NCBI GenBank assembly: GCA_963722665.1
Contig: CAVRNW010000024.1
Span: 1-64,000, forward strand
Reading direction: 5' to 3'
DNA from: Site-B1 sp963722665
Lineage (GTDB): Bacteria > Bacteroidota > Bacteroidia > Flavobacteriales > Flavobacteriaceae
Length of the DNA stretch: 64,000 nucleotides
Both the position numbers and the translations under genes were made by a program. Below, in pieces: positions 24,701-33,306 of this stretch (the first letter of the stretch is position 1; each line of letters starts with the position of its first letter). The notes under the pieces were generated by a model. That model saw nothing but the letters and a program-made list of their open reading frames with translations. It ran no database searches and had not been told where the DNA came from.

Positions 24701-27700
24701 ATGATACGGTAACTGTATCTACAGTAACCTCAGATACTCAAACGGAAGGCACAGACCTTGTTCATACGGTAACGATGAGCGGAGCGAGTGCAACTGATGA
24801 GACCTACACATTTACTTTAGTAGATAACACGACAGACAGTGCTACGGATTACAGTGCAGCGACCTTCAGTGATGGAGTGACCTATGATTCTGTTACAGGA
24901 TTGATCACAGTCCCTGCAGGAGTAACCACCTTTACGGTGACCACAGCAACGACGGATGATCTGTTAGATGAAGATGATGAGTTCTATGACTTAACAATAG
25001 GCGGCGTTTCAGCAACCGGAACCATTCAGGATAATGATACGGTAACTGTATCTACAGTAACCTCAGATGCTCAATTAGAGGGAATTGATCTTGTTCATAC
25101 GGTAACGATGAGCGGAGCGAGTGCAACGGTTGAGACCTACACATTTACTTTAGTAGATAACACGACGGACAGTGCTACGGATTACAGTGCAGCGACCTTC
25201 AGTGATGGAGTGACCTATGATTCTGTTACAGGATTGATCACAGTCCCTGCAGGAGTGACCACCTTTACGGTGACCACGCCAACGATAGATGATGCATTAT
25301 CCGAAGGCAATGAGTTTTATAATCTAACTATCGATGGTGTTTCTGCTACAGGAACCATTATCGATGGTGATTCTGTAGTTGTCATAACGGTTACAGATGC
25401 TATTGTAACAGAAGGTGTTGATTTAGTTCATACAGTAACCCTAAATGTGGCAAGTGTTGTGGACGAAACATTTACTTTTACCCTTACTGATAATACAACA
25501 GACAGTGCTACGGATTACAGTGCAGCGACCTTCAGTGATGGAGTGACCTATGATTCTGTTACAGGATTTATTACTGTACCAGCCGGAGTAACGTCATTTA
25601 CGGTAACAGTTCCAACAGTTGATGATGCGTTATCAGAAACTAACGAATTTTACGATCTGGTAATAGATAGTATTTCAGCAACCGGAACCATTCAGGATAA
25701 TGATACGGTAACTGTATCTACAGTAACCTCAGATACTCAAACAGAAGGTACGGATCTTGTTCATACGGTAACGATGAGCGGAGCGAGTGCAACGGATGAG
25801 ACCTACACATTTACTTTAGTAGATAACACGACGGACAGTGCTACGGATTACAGTGCAGCGACCTTCAGTGATGGAGTGACCTATGATTCTGTTACAGGAT
25901 TGATCACAGTACCTGCAGGAGTAACCACCTTTACGGTGACCACAGCAACGACGGATGATCTGTTAGATGAAGATGATGAGTTCTATGACTTAACAATAGG
26001 TGGCGTTTCAGCGACGGGAACCATTCAGGATAATGATACGGTAACTGTATCTACAGTAACCTCAGATACTCAAACGGAAGGTACTGACCTTGTTCATACG
26101 GTAACGATGAGCGGAGCGAGTGCAACGGATGAGACCTACACATTTACTTTAGTAGATAACACGACAGACAGTGCTACGGATTACAGTGCAGCGACCTTCA
26201 GTGATGGAGTGACCTATGATTCAGTTACAGGATTGATCACAGTCCCTGCAGGAGTAACCACCTTTACGGTGACCACAGCAACGACTGATGATCTGTTAGA
26301 TGAAGATGATGAGTTCTATGACTTAACAATAGGAGGCGTTTCAGCAACTGGAACCATTCAGGATAATGATGTTTGTACATCAAACCCTGCAACAGATTGT
26401 GATGGCGATGGTGTAACCAACGGAGACGAATTAACACCTCCAGACGGAGAAGATCCAACCGATCCGAACGATCCATGTGATTATACAGTATCAGATATTA
26501 CAGTAGCTGTAAGTGGAGATTACTTACTGGCCGATTGTGATGGCGATGGTGTAACCAACGGAGACGAATTAACACCTCCAGACGGAGAAGATCCAACAGA
26601 TCCTAACGATCCATGTGATTATACAGTATCAGATATTACAGTAGTTGTAAGTGGAGATTACTTACTGGCCGATTGTGATGGCGATGGTGTAACCAACGGA
26701 GACGAATTAATCACCTCCAGACGGAGAAGATCCAACAGATCCTAACGATCCATGTGATTATACAGTATCAGATATTACAGTAGTGGTAAGTGGAGATTAC
26801 TTACTGGCCGATTGTGATGGCGATGGTGTAACCAACGGAGACGAATTAACACCTCCTGACGGAGAAGATCCAACAGATCCTAACGATCCATGTGATTATA
26901 CAGTATCAGATATTACAGTAGTGGTAAGTGGAGATTACTTACTGGCCGATTGTGATGGCGATGGTGTAACCAACGGAGACGAATTAACACCTCCAGACGG
27001 AGAAGATCCAACAGATCCGAACGATCCATGTGATTATACAGTATCAGATATTACAGTGGTTGTAAGTGGAGATTACTTACTGGCCGATTGTGATGGCGAT
27101 GGTGTAACCAACGGAGACGAATTAACACCTCCAGACGGAGAAGATCCAACAGATCCTAACGATCCATGTGATTATACAGTATCAGATATTACAGTAGTTG
27201 TAAGTGGAGATTACTTACTGGCCGATTGTGATGGCGATGGTGTAACCAACGGAGACGAGTTAATCCCTCCAGACGGAGAAGATCCAACAGATCCTAACGA
27301 TCCATGTGATTATACAGTATCAGATATTACAGTAGTGGTAAGTGGAGATTACTTACTGGCCGATTGTGATGGCGATGGTGTAACCAACGGAGACGAATTA
27401 ACACCTCCAGACGGAGAAGATCCAACAGATCCGAACGATCCATGTGATTATACAGTATCAGATATTACAGTAGTTGTAAGTGGAGATTACTTACTGGCCG
27501 ATTGTGATGGCGATGGTGTAACCAACGGAGACGAGTTATCCCTCCAGACGGAGAAGATCCAACAGATCCGAACGATCCATGTGATTATACAGTATCAGAT
27601 ATTACAGTAGTTGTAAGTGGAGATTACTTACTGGCCGATTGTGATGGCGATGGTGTAACCAACGGAGACGAATTATACACCTCCAGACGGAGAAGATCCA

Positions 27701-29710
27701 ACAGATCCTAACGATCCATGTGATTATACAGTATCAGATATTACAGTGACTGTAAGTGGAGATTACTTACTGGCCGATTGTGATGGCGATGGTGTAACCA
27801 ACGGAGACGAGTTATTCCCTCCAGACGGAGAAGATCCAACAGATCCTAACGATCCATGTGATTATACAGTATCAGATATTACAGTAGCTGTAAGTGGAGA
27901 TTACTTACTGGCCGATTGTGATGGCGATGGTGTAACCAACGGAGACGAATTATCACCTCCAGACGGAGAAGATCCAACAGATCCGAACGATCCATGTGAT
28001 TATACAGTATCAGATATTACAGTAGTGGTAAGTGGAGATTACTTACTGGCCGATTGTGATGGCGATGGTGTAACCAACGGAGACGAATTAACACCTCCAG
28101 ACGGAGAAGATCCAACAGATCCTAACGATCCATGTGATTATACAGTATCAGATATTACAGTGAGTGTAAGTGGAGATTACTTACTGGCCGATTGTGATGG
28201 CGATGGTGTAACCAACGGAGACGAATTAACACCTCCAGACGGAGAAGATCCAACAGATCCTAACGATCCATGTGATTATACAGTATCAGATATTACAGTG
28301 ACTGTAAGTGGAGATTACTTACTGGCCGATTGTGATGGCGATGGTGTAACCAACGGAGACGAATTAACACCTCCAGACGGAGAAGATCCAACAGATCCGA
28401 ACGATCCATGTGATTATACAGTATCAGATATTACAGTGGTTGTAAGTGGAGATTACTTACTGGCCGATTGTGATGGCGATGGTGTAACCAACGGAGACGA
28501 ATTAACACCTCCAGACGGAGAAGATCCAACAGATCCTAACGATCCATGTGATTATACAGTATCAGATATTACAGTGGTTGTAAGTGGAGATTACTTACTG
28601 GCCGATTGTGATGGCGATGGTGTAACCAACGGAGACGAGTTATTCCCTCCAGACGGAGAAGATCCAACAGATCCGAACGATCCATGTGATTATACAGTAT
28701 CAGATATTACAGTGGTGGTAAGTGGAGATTACTTACTGGCCGATTGTGATGGCGATGGTGTAACCAACGGAGACGAATTAACACCTCCAGACGGAGAAGA
28801 TCCAACAGATCCTAACGATCCATGTGATTATACAGTATCAGATATTACAGTAGTGGTAAGTGGAGATTACTTACTGGCCGATTGTGATGGCGATGGTGTA
28901 ACCAACGGAGACGAGATAACTGATGGAACCAATCCAAATAATCCGTGTGATTTCATTGAAGGAAGTATCACTTCAGAAATTACAACAGTAACTGATTGTT
29001 CTGCTGATTTAACATTCACTAAAACCGCTTCAGTCAGTGGAGCAGGTGGATCAGTTGGAGATGAAATTACCTATACTTTCATTGTTGAAAATACTGGAAA
29101 TGTTATCATTGACAATATTGTAGTAGATGATGAATTCTTAGGCTTATTAGGATTGGAAGTTGTTCCAAGTACTTTAGCTCCTGGTGAAACAGGGATGGCT
29201 ACAGCTACATATACTATTACTCAAGAAGATGTTAGTATAGGTTATGTAGAGAATAGCGCTATTGTTTATGGATTAAGTGAATATGGTGAGGAAGTAAGCG
29301 ATGTTTCAGATGCAAGTAGTGAGCTTGAGGAAACACCAAATGGAAATGGAGAATTCAATCAAGATCCAACAGATGATCCAACAGTCGTATATCTGATACC
29401 GGAAGATGAGGAAATAATTATTTACGATGCTATTTCTCCAGATGACGGTGATGGTAAGAATGATGTCTTTATTATTGCGGGACTTCAAAACTTCCCTGAG
29501 AACATTCTAAAAATCTATAATAGATGGGGAGTTCTTGTGTACGAGAGGGAAGCATATCATTTAGGACCTTTCTTTGCGGGTACTTCTGATGGAAGAGTCA
29601 CAATAACGAAGAAACAAAATTTACCGGCTGGAGTCTATTACTATGTACTAACCTATTTAAAAGATGGTAAGACAGTAAGTAAAGCAGGACCTTTATATAT
29701 TAATAGATAA
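12726..29710 (+). CDS. Giant SprB-like surface adhesin with three tandem repeat arrays and type B T9SS CTD (15 apparent indels)
   Basis: Reconstructed as a single 5,659-aa protein. Open segments follow one another for 17 kb and are joined by single-base shifts near 15196(+), 15350(-), 16396(-), 16747(-), 19090(+), 19306(+), 19350(+), 19595(+), 20908(+), 21418(+), 21565(+), 21913(-), 26711(+), 27538(-) and 27675(+). Ten insertions and five deletions give exactly 5,660 codons. Order: signal peptide ending SLGQ; DUF11-like (about 12840-13190); TSP3 loops; a beta-rich lectin-like region (13930-14580); an Ig-like domain (14850-15165); 117-aa array; TSP3 block; DUF11-like (22280-22710); Calx-beta-like 111-aa array; 46-aa Ca/Cys array; DUF11-like (28985-29390); type B CTD. 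Size and context match SprB (about 6,500 aa in F. johnsoniae), which moves on the cell surface in gliding. Adhesion or motility is inferred. Start 12759 is an alternative. Confidence 0.82.
15171..19020 (+). repeat. Array R1: 11 tandem 351-bp (117-aa) repeats
   Basis: Units begin GTVDITDT at 15171, 15522, 15873, 16224, 16574, 16924, 17275, 17626, 17977, 18328 and 18679. Spacing is 351 bp, with 350 in the two units carrying a one-base deletion. Each encodes a beta-sandwich-like unit with cores TLTVTVTDND, LLVTVVSDNG and TETGPDTG. Copies are almost identical at DNA level; variation is concentrated at the G(V/I/Y)(F/L)(E/T)GT codons, and the 3' half of the last copy diverges. In the corrected frame the unit contains no Lys, Arg, His, Cys, Trp, Met or Gln. 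The exact domain family is not certain. Confidence 0.95.
19021..22260 (+). repeat. TSP3-like acidic calcium-binding stretch
   Basis: About 3.2 kb of gene D encodes degenerate D-x-D-x-D-G-(I/V/L)-x-(D/N) loops alternating with DLDSDNDG linkers, typical of thrombospondin type 3 repeats that bind calcium along a rod. The units are irregular in length, unlike the flanking arrays. Eight of the fifteen apparent frameshifts of gene D lie here, each at a near-repeat of the DLDSDNDG or PD(L/V)VE(S/A)GG type. Confidence 0.85.
22718..26380 (+). repeat. Array R2: 11 tandem 333-bp (111-aa) Calx-beta-like repeats
   Basis: Units start VSTVTSD at 22718, 23051, 23384, 23717, 24050, 24383, 24716, 25049, 25382, 25715 and 26048, exactly 333 bp apart with no indel. 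Each has the Calx-beta pattern: an N-terminal strand, TDSATDYS, a VPAGVTTFTV strand, a DEDDEFYDL acidic motif and a closing GTI(Q/E)DND. Copy 1 is diverged in its second half, copy 8 in its last third, and copy 9 at both ends but not in the centre. The remaining copies are nearly identical. No Lys or Arg occurs in the consensus unit. Confidence 0.95.
26395..28925 (+). repeat. Array R3: 18 full and one partial 138-bp (46-aa) Ca-loop/cysteine repeats
   Basis: Units start DCDGDGVTNGDE at 26395 and recur every 138 bp (139 or 137 where an indel is present) up to 28880, where the last copy turns into unique sequence. Each carries one EF-hand-like D-x-D-G-D-G loop and two cysteines (DCDGDG and DPCDY), suggesting one calcium and one possible disulfide per unit. 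Two codons vary: EL(T/S/F/I)PPDG and ITV(V/A/T/S)VSG. A silent CCG/CCT change varies in addition. Three indels lie exactly at the first variable codon. Confidence 0.95.
29405..29707 (+). other. Type B T9SS sorting domain (gliding-motility C-terminal domain) of gene D
   Basis: The last about 100 aa start with IYDAISPDDGDGKNDVF, contain IYNRWGVLVYE, and end in a strand-rich YYYVLTYLKDGK tail. This is the CHU_C / gliding_CTERM pattern. Proteins with this domain are secreted by T9SS and typically depend on a neighbouring PorP/SprF-family protein, which is the next gene here. Confidence 0.93.
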
Positions 29711-29725
29711 GAGAAACTTATAAAA

Positions 29726-29754
29726 TATCCGGGAGTATATTGTGCTCCCGGATA
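29726..29754 (+). other. Perfect hairpin between the giant adhesin gene and the SprF-like gene
   Basis: TATCCGGGAG (29726-29735) and CTCCCGGATA (29745-29754) form a perfect 10-bp stem with a 9-nt loop, 15 nt after the stop codon. It is followed by AAAATAAAATTTT rather than a T run, so it is not a standard intrinsic terminator. It may partially terminate, or stabilise or process the mRNA between a very long gene and its partners. Confidence 0.6.
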
Positions 29755-29769
29755 AAATAAAATTTTAAG

Positions 29770-30702
29770 ATGAAAAAAATATTAGCTTTAATGGTATTTA
29801 TAGTTTGGTTCAGCTCAATAGGTTATGCCCAGCAGGATGCTCAATATACCCAATACATGTATAACACTATTAGTGTAAATCCGGGTTATGCCGGATCAAG
29901 GGATGTATTAAGCTTAACGGGTTTGTACAGAACCCAATGGGTTGGTCTGGAAGGGGCTCCTAAAACTATGACGTTCTCAGGGCATTCTCCTTTGAGAAAT
30001 AATAAATTAGGATTAGGTGTTTCATTGGTTCGAGATCAAATTTGGATTCAAGATGAAACCTACATTGATATTGACTTCTCTTATACGATCAATACCTCTG
30101 ATACTGGTCAGCTGGCATTTGGATTAAAAGGTGGAGCCCACCTATTAAATATTGATTTTAGCAGGACTAATCCGGAAAACAACACAGATGATAGTTTTGA
30201 TCTGTCAAGTAATATTGATAATAAGTTTTCTCCTAATGTTGGATTTGGTATATATTATCATACTGAAAAGTTTTATGTAGGCTATTCGGCACCAACGTTA
30301 TTAAGGACAAAATACTATGATAATGAAGTAAGTTCTATTTCCTATCTGGCTAAAGATCGAGTTAATCATTACTTGATTGCAGGATATGTATTTGATCTAA
30401 GTGCTGATCTAAAACTAAAACCGGCTGTTTTGTTTAAGGCTGTTTCAGGAGCGCCGCTTCAAATGGATCTATCAGGAAATTTATTACTTAATGAAAAACT
30501 AACTTTAGGATTGGCTTATCGTTGGTCTGCAGCTTTAAGCGGTTTGATCGGGTTTCAGTTATCAGATGGGTTCATGATTGGTTATGCATATGACTGGGAA
30601 ACAACGGAATTGAATAATTACAATAGTGGATCACACGAGATCATATTAAGATATGAATTAAGATCCAGTAAGGATGGAATTATATCACCAAGGTTCTTTT
30701 AA
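29770..30702 (+). CDS. PorP/SprF family type IX secretion membrane protein
   Basis: Protein of 310 aa with a signal peptide (about residues 1-20, ending GYAQ) and the family signature QDAQYTQYMYN followed by NPGYAGSR. The rest consists of alternating amphipathic strands expected of an outer-membrane beta-barrel (LGLGVSLVRD, LAFGLKGGAH, LTLGLAYRWS, FMIGYAYDWE). Length matches the family. SprF of F. johnsoniae is needed for surface delivery of SprB, a type B CTD protein, and P. gingivalis PorP is a T9SS component. Its position right after a type B CTD gene makes a dedicated partner role likely. It is 59 nt after gene D and 21 nt before the next gene, so a shared transcript is likely unless the hairpin terminates. 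Confidence 0.93.
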   Translation: MKKILALMVFIVWFSSIGYAQQDAQYTQYMYNTISVNPGYAGSRDVLSLTGLYRTQWVGLEGAPKTMTFSGHSPLRNNKLGLGVSLVRDQIWIQDETYIDIDFSYTINTSDTGQLAFGLKGGAHLLNIDFSRTNPENNTDDSFDLSSNIDNKFSPNVGFGIYYHTEKFYVGYSAPTLLRTKYYDNEVSSISYLAKDRVNHYLIAGYVFDLSADLKLKPAVLFKAVSGAPLQMDLSGNLLLNEKLTLGLAYRWSAALSGLIGFQLSDGFMIGYAYDWETTELNNYNSGSHEIILRYELRSSKDGIISPRFF

Positions 30703-30723
30703 AAAAATATACAAAACAACAAT

Positions 30724-32676
30724 ATGAGATCAGTTAAAATTATATTATCCATAAGTATTTTATTACTGTCATTTAATCATGCATATTCTCAAAGTAAAAC
30801 AGTAGATAAAGCAAATAAATTATTTGAACGGTATGCCTATGGCGATTGCATTAAATTATACTTAAAAGCAATTGAAAATAATGAAAAATCTGTTGAGATC
30901 TATTCTAATTTAGCGGATTCCTATTATCAAAATGCTGATATGGATAATGCCGTATTATGGTACAAAGAATTAATGAGCTATGATTTGCCTTCTGTCAAGG
31001 GTGAATATTATTTTAAATACTCTCAGGCATTAAAAGCCATTGGAGAATATACACGATCAGATCTATGGTTGGAGAAATTGTCAAATTTAAATGCAAATGA
31101 TACAAGAGCGTCATCGCTAAAATATGACCCTAATTATATAGCAAAAATAGAAGCCAATTCAAACAGGTATAGCATGAAAACAGTTGGAGTCAATACGGAA
31201 TTTTCAGATTTTGCAGCTGGATTTGACCAGAATGGAGGAGTAATTTTCTCTTCATCAAGGGATGAAGGTGTTTCAACAAAGCTAACGCATAAATGGACAG
31301 GATTGCCATTTTTACAATTATATACTGCGACCATTTCCAAAGATGGAAATTTAGTAAATGCAAAAAAGTTAGATGGTGATTTCAATTCTAAATATAATGA
31401 ATCCAGCGTGGCAATAACTAATGATGGTAAAACCATGTACTTTACAAGAAATAGCTATGATAATGGTTATCAAAAGGACAAAAAAGGCATTATAAGATTA
31501 AAGTTATATAGGGCGAAGAAAAAGGGTAATTTTTGGACAAATATTGCCGAATTGCCATTCAATAGCACAGAGTATTCGGTAGCACATCCAACGTTGTCTC
31601 CAGATAATTCCAAATTATATTTTGCCTCAGATATGCCTGGGACTTATGGTCTAAGTGATATTTATGTAGTAGATATAAATAATGACGGCACGTTTGGCAA
31701 ACCTTTAAATTTAGGGGATCAAATTAATACTGAAGGACGTGATACATTTCCGTTTATGAGTAAAACTGGAGAGTTTTACTTTGCCTCAGATGGCCATTTA
31801 GGATTAGGAGGTTTGGATATATTTGTCTGTACAGATCTAAGTAATGCAACTAAAGCAAACATTTATAATGTAGGTAAACCCTTGAATAGTTTAAAAGATG
31901 ATTTCGCCTTTATTATTGATGATGAATCAAAAGTAGGGTATTTTACATCTAATCGAAAAGGAGGTAGAGGAAGTGATGATATTTACAAATTAATTCAGAT
32001 TAAACCTCTTAATACAAAATGTGAGAAATTGGTTTCAGGAACCGTTACCAACAAACAGTCTGGAGAAATAATTGCCGGAGCATCAGTAATTATTTATAAT
32101 GGTGAATCTCAAACTATAAAGGAATTGAATTCTGATGCTAAAGGGGAGTTTAGCTTTGAATTAAATTGTGGAGAAGAAACTTTTACTGCAATTGGAACCA
32201 AAGAAAATTTTAAACAAGGAACCAAAAAATTTACTATTAAAGACAACGATGAAGAAGTCAAACTATCTATAGAGTTAGAACCGGAAGAAACTGTAGCTGA
32301 AGTAGGTCAAGATCTGGCTAAAGTGCTTGATCTTAATCCAATCTATTTTGATTTTGACAAATCCTTTATTCGAGCTGATGCCCGAGTTGAACTTGAAAAG
32401 GTCTTCGCTTATATGAAGGAGTATCCAGCGGTTAAAATTGATGTAAGATCACATACCGATAGCAGAGGAAAGGATAGCTACAATTTATCACTTTCCGAAA
32501 GGCGTAATAAGTCAACTATTAAGTACATTATCGAAAGAGGAATTGATGCAAGTAGATTGACAGGCAAGGGTTATGGTGAAACACGTCATTTAAACAAATG
32601 CAGTAATGGGGTAAAATGTACGGAAGAAGAACATCAATTGAACAGACGTAGTGAATTTATAGTTGTTGAAAATTAA
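30724..32676 (+). CDS. PorE-like OmpA family protein (TPR, beta-propeller, CRD-like, OmpA domain)
   Basis: Protein of 650 aa with a signal peptide ending AYSQ. Order: TPR-like helices (about 20-130, NLADSYYQNADMDNA); a PD40/WD40-like beta-propeller (about 150-425, repeated LYFASD and FYFASDG blades); a carboxypeptidase-regulatory-like domain (about 432-510, VSGTVTNKQSGEIIAGASV); and an OmpA C-terminal peptidoglycan-binding domain (about 535-650, YFDFDKSFIR, RSHTDSRG, LSERR). The same four-domain order is known from PorE of the P. gingivalis T9SS, and OmpA proteins of this kind often follow PorP/SprF genes. Likely role: periplasmic outer-membrane partner tying the SprF-like protein or the adhesin to peptidoglycan. 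The role is inferred from architecture and position. Confidence 0.9.
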   Translation: MRSVKIILSISILLLSFNHAYSQSKTVDKANKLFERYAYGDCIKLYLKAIENNEKSVEIYSNLADSYYQNADMDNAVLWYKELMSYDLPSVKGEYYFKYSQALKAIGEYTRSDLWLEKLSNLNANDTRASSLKYDPNYIAKIEANSNRYSMKTVGVNTEFSDFAAGFDQNGGVIFSSSRDEGVSTKLTHKWTGLPFLQLYTATISKDGNLVNAKKLDGDFNSKYNESSVAITNDGKTMYFTRNSYDNGYQKDKKGIIRLKLYRAKKKGNFWTNIAELPFNSTEYSVAHPTLSPDNSKLYFASDMPGTYGLSDIYVVDINNDGTFGKPLNLGDQINTEGRDTFPFMSKTGEFYFASDGHLGLGGLDIFVCTDLSNATKANIYNVGKPLNSLKDDFAFIIDDESKVGYFTSNRKGGRGSDDIYKLIQIKPLNTKCEKLVSGTVTNKQSGEIIAGASVIIYNGESQTIKELNSDAKGEFSFELNCGEETFTAIGTKENFKQGTKKFTIKDNDEEVKLSIELEPEETVAEVGQDLAKVLDLNPIYFDFDKSFIRADARVELEKVFAYMKEYPAVKIDVRSHTDSRGKDSYNLSLSERRNKSTIKYIIERGIDASRLTGKGYGETRHLNKCSNGVKCTEEEHQLNRRSEFIVVEN

Positions 32677-32695
32677 ATTACACAATATTATAATT

Positions 32696-32730
32696 AAAAG
32701 CGCTTTCTTTTAGGAAGCGCTTTTGTTTTT
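32696..32730 (+). terminator. Rho-independent terminator of the adhesin locus
   Basis: AAAAGCGCTT (32696-32705) pairs with AAGCGCTTTT (32715-32724), followed by GTTTTT. It lies 20 nt after the stop of the PorE-like gene and marks the 3' end of the surface-protein locus. Confidence 0.85.
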
Positions 32731-32755
32731 AGTAGACTCTCCGACCTAATTTTAT

Positions 32756-32763
32756 TAAATTTG
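32756..32763 (+). promoter_or_regulatory. -7 promoter element for idi operon
   Basis: TAAATTTG matches TAnnTTTG and lies 19 nt before the ATG at 32782. No convincing -33 TTG is visible. The box overlaps the TTG at 32761, which speaks against using that codon as start. Confidence 0.5.
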
Positions 32764-32781
32764 CACGAAATTGATTATGCT

Positions 32782-33306
32782 ATGGTAGAAGAAAAAGTTA
32801 TTCTTGTTAATGAAAAAGATGAACAAATTGGGCTCATGCCTAAATTAGAGGCTCATCAAAAAGCGATTTTACATCGTGCATTTTCCGTATTTATCTTTAA
32901 CAATAAAAACGAATTGATGCTTCAACAGCGTGCCAGGCATAAATATCATTCTCCGGGCCTTTGGACTAATACATGTTGCAGTCATCAAAGAGATGGGGAA
33001 ACAAACATTCAGGCTGGTAAAAGAAGACTTAGGGAAGAAATGGGATTCGTTTCAGATCTAAAAGACACTATTTCCTTTATTTATAAGGCACCTTTTGATA
33101 ATGGATTGACTGAACATGAATTTGACCATATTTTAGTAGGATATTATAATAATGAGCCTATAATTAATCCCGATGAAGTTTCATCCTGGAAATGGATGCC
33201 ATTGGAAATGGTAAAGACCGATATTAAAAATAATCCTCATCTTTATACTGAATGGTTCAAAATAATATTCGATAAATTTTACGAACATATTAATGTAAAT
33301 AAATGA
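32782..33306 (+). CDS. idi: Isopentenyl-diphosphate delta-isomerase, type I
   Basis: Nudix-fold enzyme of 174 aa that interconverts isopentenyl and dimethylallyl diphosphate in isoprenoid synthesis. Visible are the metal-binding histidines (His25, His31, His68), the catalytic cysteine in TNTCCSHQ, a RRLREEMGF Nudix-like segment and the HEFDHILVG motif with the catalytic glutamate. The start at MVEEK (32782) is used rather than the upstream TTG, because a -7 box lies there and type I enzymes begin at this point. The gene overlaps the next one by 4 nt (ATGA), so translation is probably coupled. Confidence 0.95.
   Translation: MVEEKVILVNEKDEQIGLMPKLEAHQKAILHRAFSVFIFNNKNELMLQQRARHKYHSPGLWTNTCCSHQRDGETNIQAGKRRLREEMGFVSDLKDTISFIYKAPFDNGLTEHEFDHILVGYYNNEPIINPDEVSSWKWMPLEMVKTDIKNNPHLYTEWFKIIFDKFYEHINVNK

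Noticed and set aside
15171..28925. CRISPR array
   Set aside because: The repeats are 351, 333 and 138 bp, contiguous and coding, with no unique spacers and no cas genes.
12726..29710. Programmed ribosomal frameshifting in the giant gene
   Set aside because: Fifteen shifts in both directions without a common slippery site would be needed; indels in consensus or DNA explain them more simply.
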